A DNA stretch of 64,000 nt from contig JARGSG010000029.1 in assembly GCA_030374805.1 (NCBI GenBank), forward strand, positions 62,001 through 126,000, read 5' to 3'. This DNA is from Gracilaria gracilis (taxonomy: Eukaryota > Rhodophyta > Florideophyceae > Gracilariales > Gracilariaceae). The position numbers and the translations under genes were made by a program. Below, piece after piece: positions 53,675 to 63,724 of the stretch. Positions within the stretch are counted from its first letter, which is position 1; each line of letters begins with the position of its first letter. A model generated the notes under the pieces. That model did no database searches and was not told where the DNA came from. It was given only the letters and a program-made list of their open reading frames with translations.

Positions 53675-53795
53675 GTTTGTAGTCTTGTTCACCAATGGAA
53701 ACGAATAAAATGACTTTCAAATAATCTCTGTTGCTGCTCTTATGTTTTCTAGTGCCATATTAAAGGTGATCAATGATGTTTTTATCTGTTTGGAA

Positions 53796-53870
53796 CATTA
53801 GAGCGTAAACTAGGTTTTAATTCGAAAAGTACTTAGCGCGAACACGCTCCGTGGTTTAATTAGAATTGAT
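53796..53870 (+). repeat. Short terminal-type repeat, left copy
   Basis: About 75 bp starting ACATTAGAGCGTA and containing GCGCGAACACGCTCCGTGGTTTAATTA. It is repeated in the same orientation at 60202-60271. It lies just outside the copia insertion and may be an end of the older element that received it. Confidence 0.75.
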
Positions 53871-53921
53871 CATTCATCGTGGTACGAGACTGGTAGTCTG
53901 CGTTACTATTAAAGGTACTGT

Positions 53922-54161
53922 TATCGTTTGGGCTTGGGCGATGCGCTCGAAGTCCATCGTGGCGTAGTGGGGAGGGAAGCTTCTCACAAGCAATACAATG
54001 TGGCACAGCAGGCTGCCTCGCTCTCATCGAGCTGTGAGGCTACGGGGTGTGCCTTTATGTAGGGATACTAAGCGACCGTTCGGCTAACTACGTGAAGTAC
54101 TACTTAGAGCAAAGTAAATGTAGTTTGTACGTCACTCGGAAATGTGTACGTCATTCTCACA
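53922..54161 (-). repeat. 3' LTR of copia element
   Basis: 240 bp, preceded on the minus strand by the purine tract at 54162-54172. It retains the gag ATG and about 12 codons copied from the 5' end of the element. Confidence 0.9.
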
Positions 54162-54351
54162 CACCCCCCGTCGCACTAGTATCCTACCAAAAACCATAGA
54201 GAACTTATCATATCCAGGATTCGGAGTTATGATTTTTGCCCTTCGCGATGTCGATGGACCAGAATCCTTCACGTAGCATGTTGTTCATATTCGCTGAATG
54301 TTTAGTGCTCCGTTTCGTTAATGCATCTGCGATGTTCAGCGTGCCCGGGAT

Positions 54352-55824
54352 TCAAGTTACCATGTTCAGCTCTTTTGACTCAGACGCATCTCGTATCATT
54401 GTGACAGTTTTGCGAAGCCTAAACTCCCTGCACTCATGTAGGGTGGTTATTGTGTCAAAGAGAGCCTTTGAATCCACCAAGATATGGTGGGAAATCTTGC
54501 AGTGAGTAGAGATGCCATTCAAGGTTTCCTTCATGTCAAAGCCGCGATCTTCCGCTTCTGAGCAAGCCAATATCTCGGCGCCGAAGGAAGAGTTTGTAGC
54601 TCGACGTTGCTTTGTGCTGCACCAGTAAAGAGGATGGAAGATAGGCTGGTCGTCGAAAGACGTGGTGAACTTTATTCTACATATGACGCCCGTCTGACCG
54701 TATGCGTGCTCATTTGTTCTATGTGAAGCGTCTGAAAGGCTAACGAGGATCGCTGATCTTACGCCGAATGGTCGGATGTATTTGATCGTCGGTTTTAAAT
54801 GGCAGATCTCTTGTAGCATGCCGTTCGCTTCTACAAGGTGTCCCACGCGCAAGTTGCCAAGTTCCCGCTGCATTTTAGATGTGACTAGTGCTGCCTGTGG
54901 GAGCACAGCGGAGCCGAGGTACATGAGTGTACCGGATAATGATCGGTAGGCTCTCATCTCTTCGGCCGTGACGCGTTCATGGCGTTCTCTCTTCCTTGCG
55001 CGCGACACTTCTATAGCGTAAAGGCGATCTAGGTAAGGAGTCATCGTGAGAAGTACGTTGTTGTCTTCGTCCTCGATGATGTCGCATCCCGCAAAGTTGA
55101 GCTTTTTACCAATGCGTACTTTCCCGACTTCGAATTCATCCTGCAAGCGCTTCATGAAGGTTTCAATCAGTAGATCCGTACCAGCCACCAACAGATCGTC
55201 TACTATCTTCGCGATGGCCAGTATAATATTCTCGTCCTCGTCGCGTTTGAAGAATAGTTGGTTAACACCGTCCACTCTGGTCAAGCCTTCGTCGCCCAGC
55301 ATCCACGACTCTATGCGTTTAGCCCATTGTCTTCCGGCTTCTACGATTCCATAGGGGGGTTTAGTGAGTTTCCATAACACGCCTCTTTTTGTTCGGAATT
55401 CTGGAGCGGGCCTAACATATATATCTCTCTGAATCGGTTCACTTTGCAGGAAGGCTCCTTTGATGTCCGCAACACCGAAAGAAAATCCAAGACACAGAGC
55501 GACACTGATGAGGAGACGAACAATGATCATATCTGCATTGGAGCAGTCTTTCCTGATCTCGTCCTTGAGATCGTCGCGATTCCCGTGTGTCACTAATCGC
55601 GCTTTGAGCTTCCTCTTGCCGTCTACGTCTTGTTTGACTTTGAAGACTGTGTGTGAGGAGATGGCATTTGCTCCATGTGGCACGTCTTCTTCGTAGATTT
55701 CTTCGTAAGAGTCTGTCCAATTGTCTTCATGCTCCTTGTTAATGGCTTTTCCAATATCCACGGAGTGGCGAATTGGACTTCGCGGGCCGAGACTTGGCGT
55801 GCGCCGAAGACCTTCTGCATCCAT
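54352..55824 (-). CDS. Copia reverse transcriptase and RNase H
   Basis: 490 open codons. RT blocks: EDNWTDSYEEIYEEDVPHGANAISSHTVFKVK opens the domain, then KLKARLVTHG, FGVADIKGAFLQSEP (catalytic Asp) and IVDDLLVAG, the YVDD box with Ile in place of Tyr. RNase H follows: VSLSDASHRTNEH (Asp), YWCSTKQRRATNSSFGAEILACSEAED (Glu) and HILVDSKALFDTITTL (Asp). It ends about 190 bp before the 3' LTR. The first about 35 codons overlap the integrase frame, so an indel near 55740-55820 separates the two. Confidence 0.87.
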   Translation of the reverse strand: MDAEGLRRTPSLGPRSPIRHSVDIGKAINKEHEDNWTDSYEEIYEEDVPHGANAISSHTVFKVKQDVDGKRKLKARLVTHGNRDDLKDEIRKDCSNADMIIVRLLISVALCLGFSFGVADIKGAFLQSEPIQRDIYVRPAPEFRTKRGVLWKLTKPPYGIVEAGRQWAKRIESWMLGDEGLTRVDGVNQLFFKRDEDENIILAIAKIVDDLLVAGTDLLIETFMKRLQDEFEVGKVRIGKKLNFAGCDIIEDEDNNVLLTMTPYLDRLYAIEVSRARKRERHERVTAEEMRAYRSLSGTLMYLGSAVLPQAALVTSKMQRELGNLRVGHLVEANGMLQEICHLKPTIKYIRPFGVRSAILVSLSDASHRTNEHAYGQTGVICRIKFTTSFDDQPIFHPLYWCSTKQRRATNSSFGAEILACSEAEDRGFDMKETLNGISTHCKISHHILVDSKALFDTITTLHECREFRLRKTVTMIRDASESKELNMVT

Positions 55825-57490
55825 CGTAGGATGGTCTGCTCGCTAGAAGACAGGTCATGATTGTGCGTCATGTTTGGTTCGTTGATAAGCTCCTCCGCGT
55901 ACTCTCCCATATCCTTTTGTACCGCTTCTATGGTCGGTGCATTGGATGACATGAGTGAGCCAGAGATCACGACTTCTTCATCAGAGTCCGGGGTGAGCGT
56001 GAGGTCTATGTAGTCCTCCATGAGTCCTTCGCTTAATTCGCGACCTAGTTCCGAGTTCGGTCGAAGACGGATATCTTCGTATGCCACTTTGGATATCGGT
56101 CCACCTTGTCGTCTTCGCACTTCTACGACGTGTTTGTGCGTTTTTACGACCACCGCCGTTCTCCACTCGTCAGGGACGTTCTGTGCAGTCGTTTTAAAGA
56201 AGAAGAGTACCTCGTCGCCCTCTTTTATAGAAGACTCGATGTGTTTCGATCGGTTGCGCGCTTTCAGTGCTTTTTTTAATGCACGAGTGGCGGCTTGTTC
56301 GGCGTAAGCGTTTAGGAGCTCATCGAACACGAGTCTTCTCGGAGCTCCTAGTAACGAAGGGGCATACCCTTTCGCGAGTTCGTACGAACTGAGTACCTTT
56401 GATCCTGTGAAGCAGTTTTCCAGAAACACGGCACGCGATAGGATAGTACGATCGGTTCCTGTGGTGTTCTCTTTCTGTAGTTTCTCGAGAACGGACTTAA
56501 TTACTCCGTTCTTTCGTTCCACCACCCCTGTCTTGTTATGTCTTCGGACTGGACGTCCTTTGAATTGAATATCACGACCTGACAAGAACCGGCGTACGTG
56601 CCTCGAATCGAATTCATCATCCCCTGAAAGGGCATCGGGACTGTCGTGTCGTTTCAGCCATTCTACTTCTATGGTATTCACGACTGTTTCAGCGTTCCTG
56701 TCTGATGTGATTACTGCTTCTGCATATCCTGTCCCGCAGTCAGTAATGTTGAGCACGAGATACTTTCTGGTTCGTCTAGTGCAGAACATGAAGTCCACTT
56801 GTATCTCGACATTGAAGGCTTGATTGACATGGTTGATAGAAATCTTCTTCGTGGGAACTGGCAATCCTGACTCTGCGCATATCCTGCATTCGTCCGTTAT
56901 CTTCTTGATCTCGATCTTCAGTTCATTGGAGCCATGCCCAGCGCGCTCACACAAGGCGATGATTTCGTCCGGGTGAGCATGTGTGAGACGATGTAGCCTT
57001 TTAGCCAGTGTGCTCGGGCGTAGCTTACTCACCTTGCTTGATAGGAGACCTGTCATCGTGACTGTTATCAGTATATATGCTCGTGTGTCATATGGTGAGG
57101 TTGACTTAACATATAACTCCATTACTCGTGTTTCTCTATCGAAACTCCTCTTGATGTGTATGGTGGGGGGATCTGAGGTGAAGTCAGTGATACTATGGCG
57201 CTTTATATTCATTCCAATCGTCAATGGCGAATCATCTTCGAATAGATCGAATGTGATATCGATAGATTGGTTATGTATATCTTTCGTAGATAGTGTGCAT
57301 GAGCATGATACCATTTTGGAGTCGACACAATTGTGTCCCCAACCTCTTCGGTATTTCGTCCTGGGTTTGAAGGGGTCAAAAGTGATTCCTAAGACGTCAC
57401 ACAGGCATTGAGCTGATATAATACCGCCAGAAGATATGGGGCTCCCTTGGTCAAGTATGGGATTCGGGTCTAGAGAAGGTCTACCCGAAT
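55623..57490 (-). CDS. Copia protease-like region and integrase
   Basis: The frame is open from about 57490, although the first ATG is at 57314. It begins with a candidate protease segment around ILDQGSPISSGG (plus 57441-57455). A GAG-pre-integrase part follows, with RLHRLTHAHPDEIIALCERAG and a C-x2-C (CRICAESG). The integrase core has EIQVDFMFCTRRTRKYLVLNITDCG (first Asp), ALSGDDEFDSRHVRRFL (second Asp) and NKTGVVERKNGVIKSVL (Glu). The C-terminal part is acidic. It lies in the -1 frame relative to the gag that ends at 57494, with about 36 bases of overlap. Confidence 0.83.
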
Positions 57491-57493
57491 CCC

Positions 57494-58640
57494 TTACTGA
57501 AAATACGTTTTCGGAGCTCCCTTGCGATGGTCATCATTTCTACTCTTTTTGTGGGATTTCGTCTTATGATGGCTGGGAGTCCTTTTGCTTTTGGGAGGTT
57601 CATCTGTCTTTTCGGTTTCGACTTTTGTCTTATCCTCGTCCTCTTGTTTGTCCTGAGACGTCATCTTCGTATCTCGCTTACGCTTGGTGTGTCGCTTTTG
57701 GTACTTATTAGAGTTCAGGTACGATTTGCTGGAACGATGATCATTTCGTTCAGGAATCTGGTTCTCTTCGAGGTCTTTTTCCTCAAGTCCGGCCTCTTCA
57801 AGTGCGGCGATGGCTTCCTGCAAACCAATCCACGAGCATTTCTTATCAGGCGTGTGTGCTTTTTCGTGTTGTTCCAGGGCAGCCTTGATGGTGGTTAGCG
57901 ATTGTTCGCGTTCGAGCTTCAGATCGTTCTTTCGTGATTCGGTGCTCTCAGATAAGACCTTCTGAAGAACCTTCACCCGCGATTTAGAAAGAGTAATTTC
58001 TGCATCGTCTCTACCACTTCTTGCCTTGGTAGAGACTACCAGGTTACTAATGATGTTAGAGAACGTCTGTGAAGACAGACCCGCATTCAGGATTAGTATG
58101 ATCGCAAAACTCTGACTCTCGCTAGAGTCTTGATTTGAGTTTGTTAGGTTGAGGTAGGATAAGGCGGGTCCTGCGAACCTTTTCGACGTATTCGGAGATG
58201 GACTCATTCTTGTTGCGCTTACAGGAGTTGATCTCCTTCTATAGACGTACAATGCGACGTAAACGGTCTACGGTCGAATTTTTGGCCACCAGATTAACTA
58301 TTTTCTTCACTACTTCTAACTGGTTCAGAGAATCATCCGTGGGTTGCGGTGTCAGTATGAGCTCACCTCTTCGCACGGATTTCTTGACCATTTCTTTCTT
58401 CGAGAACTCCAAAGAGCGGTAGAGAGTCATAGCAAGAGTTGCTGCGGCGTCTTTCGCGCGAGAGTCGCCGCCGGTTGCACATGCCTTCAGATTCTCTGCC
58501 CATTCGAAAACGGCTTCGCACCAAAGCAGCTTGTCGGTGTCCAGGCGGAGCTTGGGCGGTATCAGAATGTTACTCGGAGATATTCTTCCTCCTGGGCCCA
58601 TAACTATAGTTTGGGCTTCGGCGATGCGCTCGAAGTCCAT
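57494..58640 (-). pseudogene. Copia gag, starting in the 5' LTR, frameshifted
   Basis: The ATG is at 58638-58640, 36 bases inside the LTR. The first part (58239-58640) reads MDFERIAEAQTIV then NILIPPKLRLDTDKLLWCEAVFEWAENLK, a helical capsid-like segment. An indel or stop near 58239 moves the frame to 57494-58252, with SFAIILILNAGLSSQTFSNIISNLVV and a long charged coiled-coil. The end is strongly basic (Lys/Arg/His/Ser-rich), with no CCHC knuckle. The basic tail may replace the knuckle in RNA binding. Confidence 0.7.
58592..58604 (-). other. Primer-binding site matching initiator tRNA-Met anticodon arm
   Basis: Immediately after the 5' LTR the minus strand reads GTTATGGGCCCAG. This is the complement of the CTGGGCCCATAAC anticodon arm known from eukaryotic initiator tRNA-Met, the half-tRNA primer used by several copia elements. 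GTTATGGGCC also follows the LTR remnant of the other copia element (38215-38224). Confidence 0.8.
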
Positions 58641-58844
58641 CGTGGCGTAGTGGGGAGGGAAGCTTCTCACAAGCAATACAATGTGGCACAGCAGGCTGCC
58701 TCGCTCTCATCGAGCTGTGAGGCTAGGGGATGTGCCTTTATGTAGGGATACTAAGCGACCGTTCGGCTAACTATGTGACGTACTACTTGGAGCAAAGTAA
58801 ATGTAGTTTGTACGTCACTCGGAAATGTGTACGTCATTCCCACA
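58605..58844 (-). repeat. 5' LTR of copia element with TGACGT motifs and TATA-like site
   Basis: 240 bp. On the minus strand there are two TGACGTAC motifs and one inverted copy (plus-strand positions 58831-58836, 58812-58817 and 58776-58781), a TATA-like ACATAAAGG about 100 bases before the LTR end, then the gag ATG. TGACGT is a bZIP/CRE core, so these are likely promoter elements. Confidence 0.85.
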
Positions 58845-58849
58845 ACTGT

Positions 58850-60201
58850 ACCTGATCGCTGCAGTCACAATGAGAAGAGAGGGGGGGACAGAGTTCTCTG
58901 ACACTTTTCCTTGGTGCTGTATCGATTCTTTGACCGCGATTTACCACAGTGAATAACTTTCGCGATACAATTTGCGTCTTTTGATGCGATACGGAATCAA
59001 TCATGGGAAAAATAAATAGGAGATAACCCAAGCAGTGCGGTACCCCAAACGACGATTGTTGGACTGGAAGCACCACATTAACGAAGCATTGATGTCTCGT
59101 TTATCGCCGACTTTCTGGAGAAGCGACGAATATACAAGCTGAGAGTGGCCGAGAAGAATAAGGAACCTGGGATACAGATAACTCTGACATCCTATCAAGC
59201 GTCGATGATCGCAACCGTTTTGGAAATACTGGTTCACGGTAGGTATGTTAATGCAGTCTCTGTCGATGATATTACTGACGATATATTAGAAAAGTGTCTG
59301 AAGAAACATTCACAGATTGAGTTCGCAAGGCTACGCATGGATGAATGGGAACGCATTGCCTGCACGGTAGTGATGAACTCGGAATTTTCAGACGCACGCA
59401 GCGGAGTCTGGTAATTGGTTGTAGATTACAAGGAGGCTCTTTGAAAGAACGGGTACGCCGCTGTCATTGATGGGTCTCCTGAAATAGCCATCCGCCACCT
59501 TAGAGAGCGCACGGAACCAGTGGTATTGCAAAGGCATTTGGAGGAAATTATACTATTAGAAACTTAGAAACGGCTTCAGGAGAACGATTTTTTTAAGTAT
59601 GCAAAGCGGTTTGCAGACGAAGCACAGGTTTATGAACGAGCGGAACGACGAGAGAGCGATTACCAAGCCATCAAAACAAGAGTAAAGGGAACTCGAAGTG
59701 CGACGAATGGGTGGGAAGAACTTGAGGTACGGAAGAGAAGTCGACTCTCCTGGACAAAGACACGTGCTTAGGGGAAGAGCACTTGCTCAAGGAATGTCCG
59801 AGGACCTCTACCGAACGGCGCAAGGAGGAATAGTCTCGTAAGCGCCAGAAAGCAAAATCAAATACCAAGTTAATAGAATGGGACAGAGGTGCAGCAGCAT
59901 AAGCCATTTGGATTTTTGTTGAAGTTCTGCTTGACGGAGAAGGATCATGGTAGTGTTTTTTCATATATGTGGAGTGACTGGTGACATGGTGTGCATGGAT
60001 GTGCACAGAGAATCTTAAGTTTGTCTTGGGAGACAGCTAAACCTGTGGGGCACGAAGTCACTCTGCTGGTTTCCGATGAGTAGAACGAAGAAGTTCCAAA
60101 ACTATAAAGTGGTCTACGCTCTTGATTGTATTTTGAATGATCTAGACATTAGTACCAGCTTGTTAGACTGAAGAAATATTTATTTCATTGAGCACTGTAG
60201 C
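58850..60201 (+). pseudogene. Remnant gag of an older retroelement
   Basis: Plus-strand sequence outside the copia element encodes gag-like pieces. A frame at 59145-59414 (89 codons) has VDDITDDILEKCLKKHSQIEF. Around 59600-59830 a Glu/Arg-rich helical part is followed by DTCLGEEHLLKECPR, which resembles a zinc knuckle C-x-G-x-HLLKECP with one Cys lost. Stops and shifts are frequent. With the direct repeats at 53796 and 60202 it may form a small retroelement of about 1.5 kb into which the copia element jumped. Confidence 0.4.
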
Positions 60202-60271
60202 ACATTAGAGCGTAGACTAGGTTTAACTCGAAGAGAACGGAGCGCGAACACGCTCCGTGGTTTAATTAAAA
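60202..60271 (+). repeat. Short terminal-type repeat, right copy
   Basis: Same orientation and about 85-90% identical to 53796-53870 (ACATTAGAGCGTAGACTAGG...GCTCCGTGGTTTAATTA). Confidence 0.75.
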
Positions 60272-61465
60272 TGGAGAAGATCTTCATTGTGGTGAACGTT
60301 CGGAACGTAATTTTTATCAGCTGGTCAACTTTATATAATCTAAAACGATGTGAAGAGCATAAATTCTGCGTCCCGAGGTCTTGCAACAACGCCCTTCCTA
60401 TTCTAAAACTCCTTACCTCTCTCAAACAAATGAGGCGATTCTGTTTCTTTTTTGCGAACAAGACGACGAGAGCCTTAGCGCAGTAGAGAATTTGATTGCA
60501 ACCCGATAGTATTGTAGTGCAATGCCCTGCCGGGGGTACTTCACCGACTTAGTCGTTTTCCCGCTTTTGCGCAGCGATGCTTACCTCCGCTACAAGCGAG
60601 TTGTCTGCCGCAATGCGGTTTGCATAGTGTACACGTTGTGCATTGTGTGCACGCGCGCTCGCTCTGCAGCCCCAATATGGGTATGATTGGTACACGTGGG
60701 ACACGGCAGAGTCCAGGAGGTTGGCACAGCATTGCTGGTAGTTCTGCACCCTTTATGGGAGTATTCTAGATTATTATAGTATTTGCCGTACAGTACGGGA
60801 GGTTAGCTACACACTATATAGTGTCGGGGCAGCTGGGCCCCGCCACTAAGTAAATCTCCCCAACCGGGGTTGGCTCTCGAATCTTTGCCTTCGGCGGTAT
60901 TCAACTCCTCCTGGGAGGGATATCCCGTAGCATACGGACCGTTTCCCCGCCCTGCCTCAAGCAAACAAACCCAATTATGGGAGTATTACACCACTATTTG
61001 TCGCGTTCGACATGTAAAAAGATTTGCCCGGCTTTGCCGTCCCTCTCCGTCACTCTCGTGCCTTCCCCTTTCTTTTTTGCCCTTCTTCGGGTTGTTCTTT
61101 GCGACCCGCGGCTTGTGCTGACACCTGTGTACACTTGCCACCCCTGTGGAACACCGCCTCATCTGAGGATAGGCACGCACCGCTTACACGGACTCCAGCT
61201 TCTGGTGTACCTTCCTACGCCTGGCGTGAAGGTTGGCCTCGGCCTTAAAAAGCGACTCCGTCGTGTCATCCCTGGAAGGGCTTTGGTACTGTGCTGCCTC
61301 GCCTGAGGAAGAACCCGAACGTTTTCGTGGTTCTATCCCCATTGGAGCATTGAACTACAAACTGGTCTCCCGACTTAGAAGCTTTTCTGTGTATTTTTCC
61401 TCTTTTGGAGGTGATTTCCACTGTGTCTGGAAGATTCCGTGTACTCCCGTTTAACGGTCTCATCG

Positions 61466-63634
61466 ATGTCTCCGAAGCCATCTGGGGCAGAGCAGGCGGT
61501 CACCCGCAGCCGCTCCCGTGATGACGGGGATGTTCCCGATGATCGGGTGGTTTCTAAAATCCCGATTCGGGCTGGGTCTACCGTCGACTCGAAGTTTTTC
61601 TCTCGGTCTTCGAGCCCACACCGGGAATCCCGGGACATTCCTTTGCCCTCGTTGGCCAGCTCTCGGCCTTTTGCCGGGGCTGCTCCAGCCGCTACTGGGC
61701 CGCCTTTGGCGTCCCAGCCAGCAGCCGCTGTCGCGGGATTCTGAACTCGCCGTGAGGCTGCCAACCCCCCCAGGTAAATTCCCTGGAGGACCAGGTACGC
61801 ACTCTGCGTGCCACCCACAATGCCCTTGTAGGTGAATTTCGAGCCCCCCGTGAGGTGGTCGAGAGTGCCTCCGCGAGAGATGTTGCTGAAGATCACCGCG
61901 TATTGCGGTCTGATGTCAACAAAATGTTGGAGTGTTTGGGTTCGGCAACCGCCTTCGTTGAAGGTATCGAGGAGCGCTTCAATCGCGTCCAAGCTCGTCT
62001 GGAGAAGTTGGAGCAAACGATAACAATGAACAATAACTCTCCGGATGATCCGGGTGCTGCCGTGTCCCAACGCGACCAGCATGCTGAAACAAGCAAAGGC
62101 CGCCGGAGGCGGAAATCCAAACGCTACAACGATCATTCGGATACACCGACCTCGTCGGATTCTAACCCAAGTCACTCGGATGGGTCTACTTCTTCTGACT
62201 CTGAGTCGGAGGATGGTCGCCATGAGCGCTCTTCCCACTCTAAGCGGTCGTCTGCCCCCCAGGTGGTGAGTCGCTCCCGCACCAAGGGCAGGAGACACTT
62301 CGGACTCTGGGATTTGAAGCCTACGAGTAGAATGTTCCGAAAGTTACTTTCGTACCGGTACTATCGGCTGCAGAATTCATAGCTGGATCGCACACCCCGT
62401 GGAACGGGACGAGTGAAAGATTGCATTAAGCGCATGCAACTTTCACTGAGGAACCAGATTTTCTGGAGAGGATCCAATTGTGGTCTTGGATTTCCTCGCC
62501 CGCTTCGTGGCGGAGGCCGATATACTCGGTATGAACGAAGGACAGGCCTACGTGTCGCTGCCGTACTTTTTACGAGGAGTGGCCGAAGACTAATTTCACT
62601 CTGAAAGAGGTTCGTCGAGAGCCTCCGAAGGAGGGGTCACGTGCTGGCCAGAGGCCGTCCAGTACCTTTCGAGGTCGTACGCAACAAATGACGCCATTCA
62701 GTCAGCGATCCTCGCTTTGAGGGATACCAGACATCTCCCCGGAGAGGTCGAAACCGATTATTCGGTGCGCCTCAGCACGGCTTTTCACCGCTATGGCAAT
62801 GTCTACCCCGCTGGGGAACATTCTACGATGTTCATTGATGGTCTGAGCCCATCCATCAAGTCACTAGTCGCCCGACGTCAGGAGGACAAACCGAGGATTA
62901 CTTACCTCGAATTGGTCCAAGCCGCTCGCGCGGAGGGTGATGCACTACGTGCCCGTGGTCCTTAGTCGAGGTCGAGGCCCGCTAAAGCGTTGGTGATGGA
63001 GGACCGCTCCACATCGCTCTTGCTAATCGCAGACGAACACCCTCAACAGGGATATGACAAATTCCAGCTTGCGCATGGCGAAGTCGCTTCCGTGCCGACC
63101 ATGGAACTCCCGTCCACGACAGATGCATCGTACGATACGGCGCTGGCCGACCCAGCGCTGTACGCGGACCAACGTCGTATGATGGCACCTCCTATTCCCT
63201 ATTCGAATAGAGGTACCCGTTTTCAACGGCCTGGATGGAGAGACACCCGCCCTGCGGTTCGATTCGCCGATGCTCGGATTGGTAACCCGCAAGCGGGGGC
63301 GTCGAGGCTAATTTGCCACTTGTGCTATACGCATGGGCACACTTCTCCTTAGTGTCTCCTTTCGATGAGGGAGTTGCCAAAAGTATTGGTCAACTACGAG
63401 GCACTCACTTTCGAGGAGAAGCGAGTCGTCCCGGTCGCATCTTATCTGTGCGCCGAGACAGACTTCCCCCACGTCATCCCGCAATCGCGGCCACTCCCGG
63501 CAAGACTGGTTGTCCTTGCTCCACAGGTCGCCGATGAAAATGCCACTCGCGTGGTGAACCCTCATCGAGGTGCCCAAGCCCTCGTGGTCGAGGACCGTGA
63601 GGCGCCGCCGCAGGCGGAATACCAGGGAAACTAA
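61466..63634 (+). pseudogene. Gag of second gypsy element, multiple stops and shifts
   Basis: Starts at ATG 61466 (MSPKPSGAEQAVTRSRSR), equivalent to the first element's gag start. Pieces: 61466-61744; 61855-62382 (coiled coil ERFNRVQARLEKLEQ and an acidic/Ser stretch); 62413-62600; 62717-62965 (STAFHRYGNVYPAG...MFIDGL, intact where the first copy has TGA); 62990-63352, ending in a knuckle CHLCYTHGHTSP cut by a TAG; and 63365-63634. The gag stop TAA (63632-63634) is preceded by G GGA AAC. Confidence 0.8.
63625..63631 (+). promoter_or_regulatory. Slippery heptamer GGGAAAC at gag end
   Basis: In gag frame the sequence is CAG GGA AAC TAA, placing G GGA AAC directly before the stop. GGGAAAC is an established -1 frameshift heptamer. 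The position is the same as in the first gypsy element. Pol downstream is decayed in this copy. Confidence 0.6.
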
Positions 63635-63724
63635 TGAAGGGAGCCTTTCCTCAAGGAGAGGCGTCCTCAGAGTCGAGGCGTCGTTGCCTCGCTCCCCGGT
63701 GTTGACCCTGTCAAGGAGGGACAC

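Larger units (their letters stand above)
53922..58844 (-). mobile_element. Ty1/copia retrotransposon with gag start codon inside the LTR
   Basis: A 4923-bp element on the minus strand with 240-bp LTRs (58605-58844 and 53922-54161; eight differences, about 97% identity) and target duplication ACTGT at 53917-53921 and 58845-58849. LTRs read TG...TA. The primer site GTTATGGGCCCAG adjoins the 5' LTR and a GACGGGGGG tract adjoins the 3' LTR. Order gag, protease, integrase, RT, RNase H defines copia. Gag and pol carry a few frameshifts, so this copy is probably defective. Confidence 0.92.

Noticed and set aside
61375..62298. 307-codon minus-strand frame in the second gypsy element
   Set aside because: Antisense to recognisable gag; no motif of its own.
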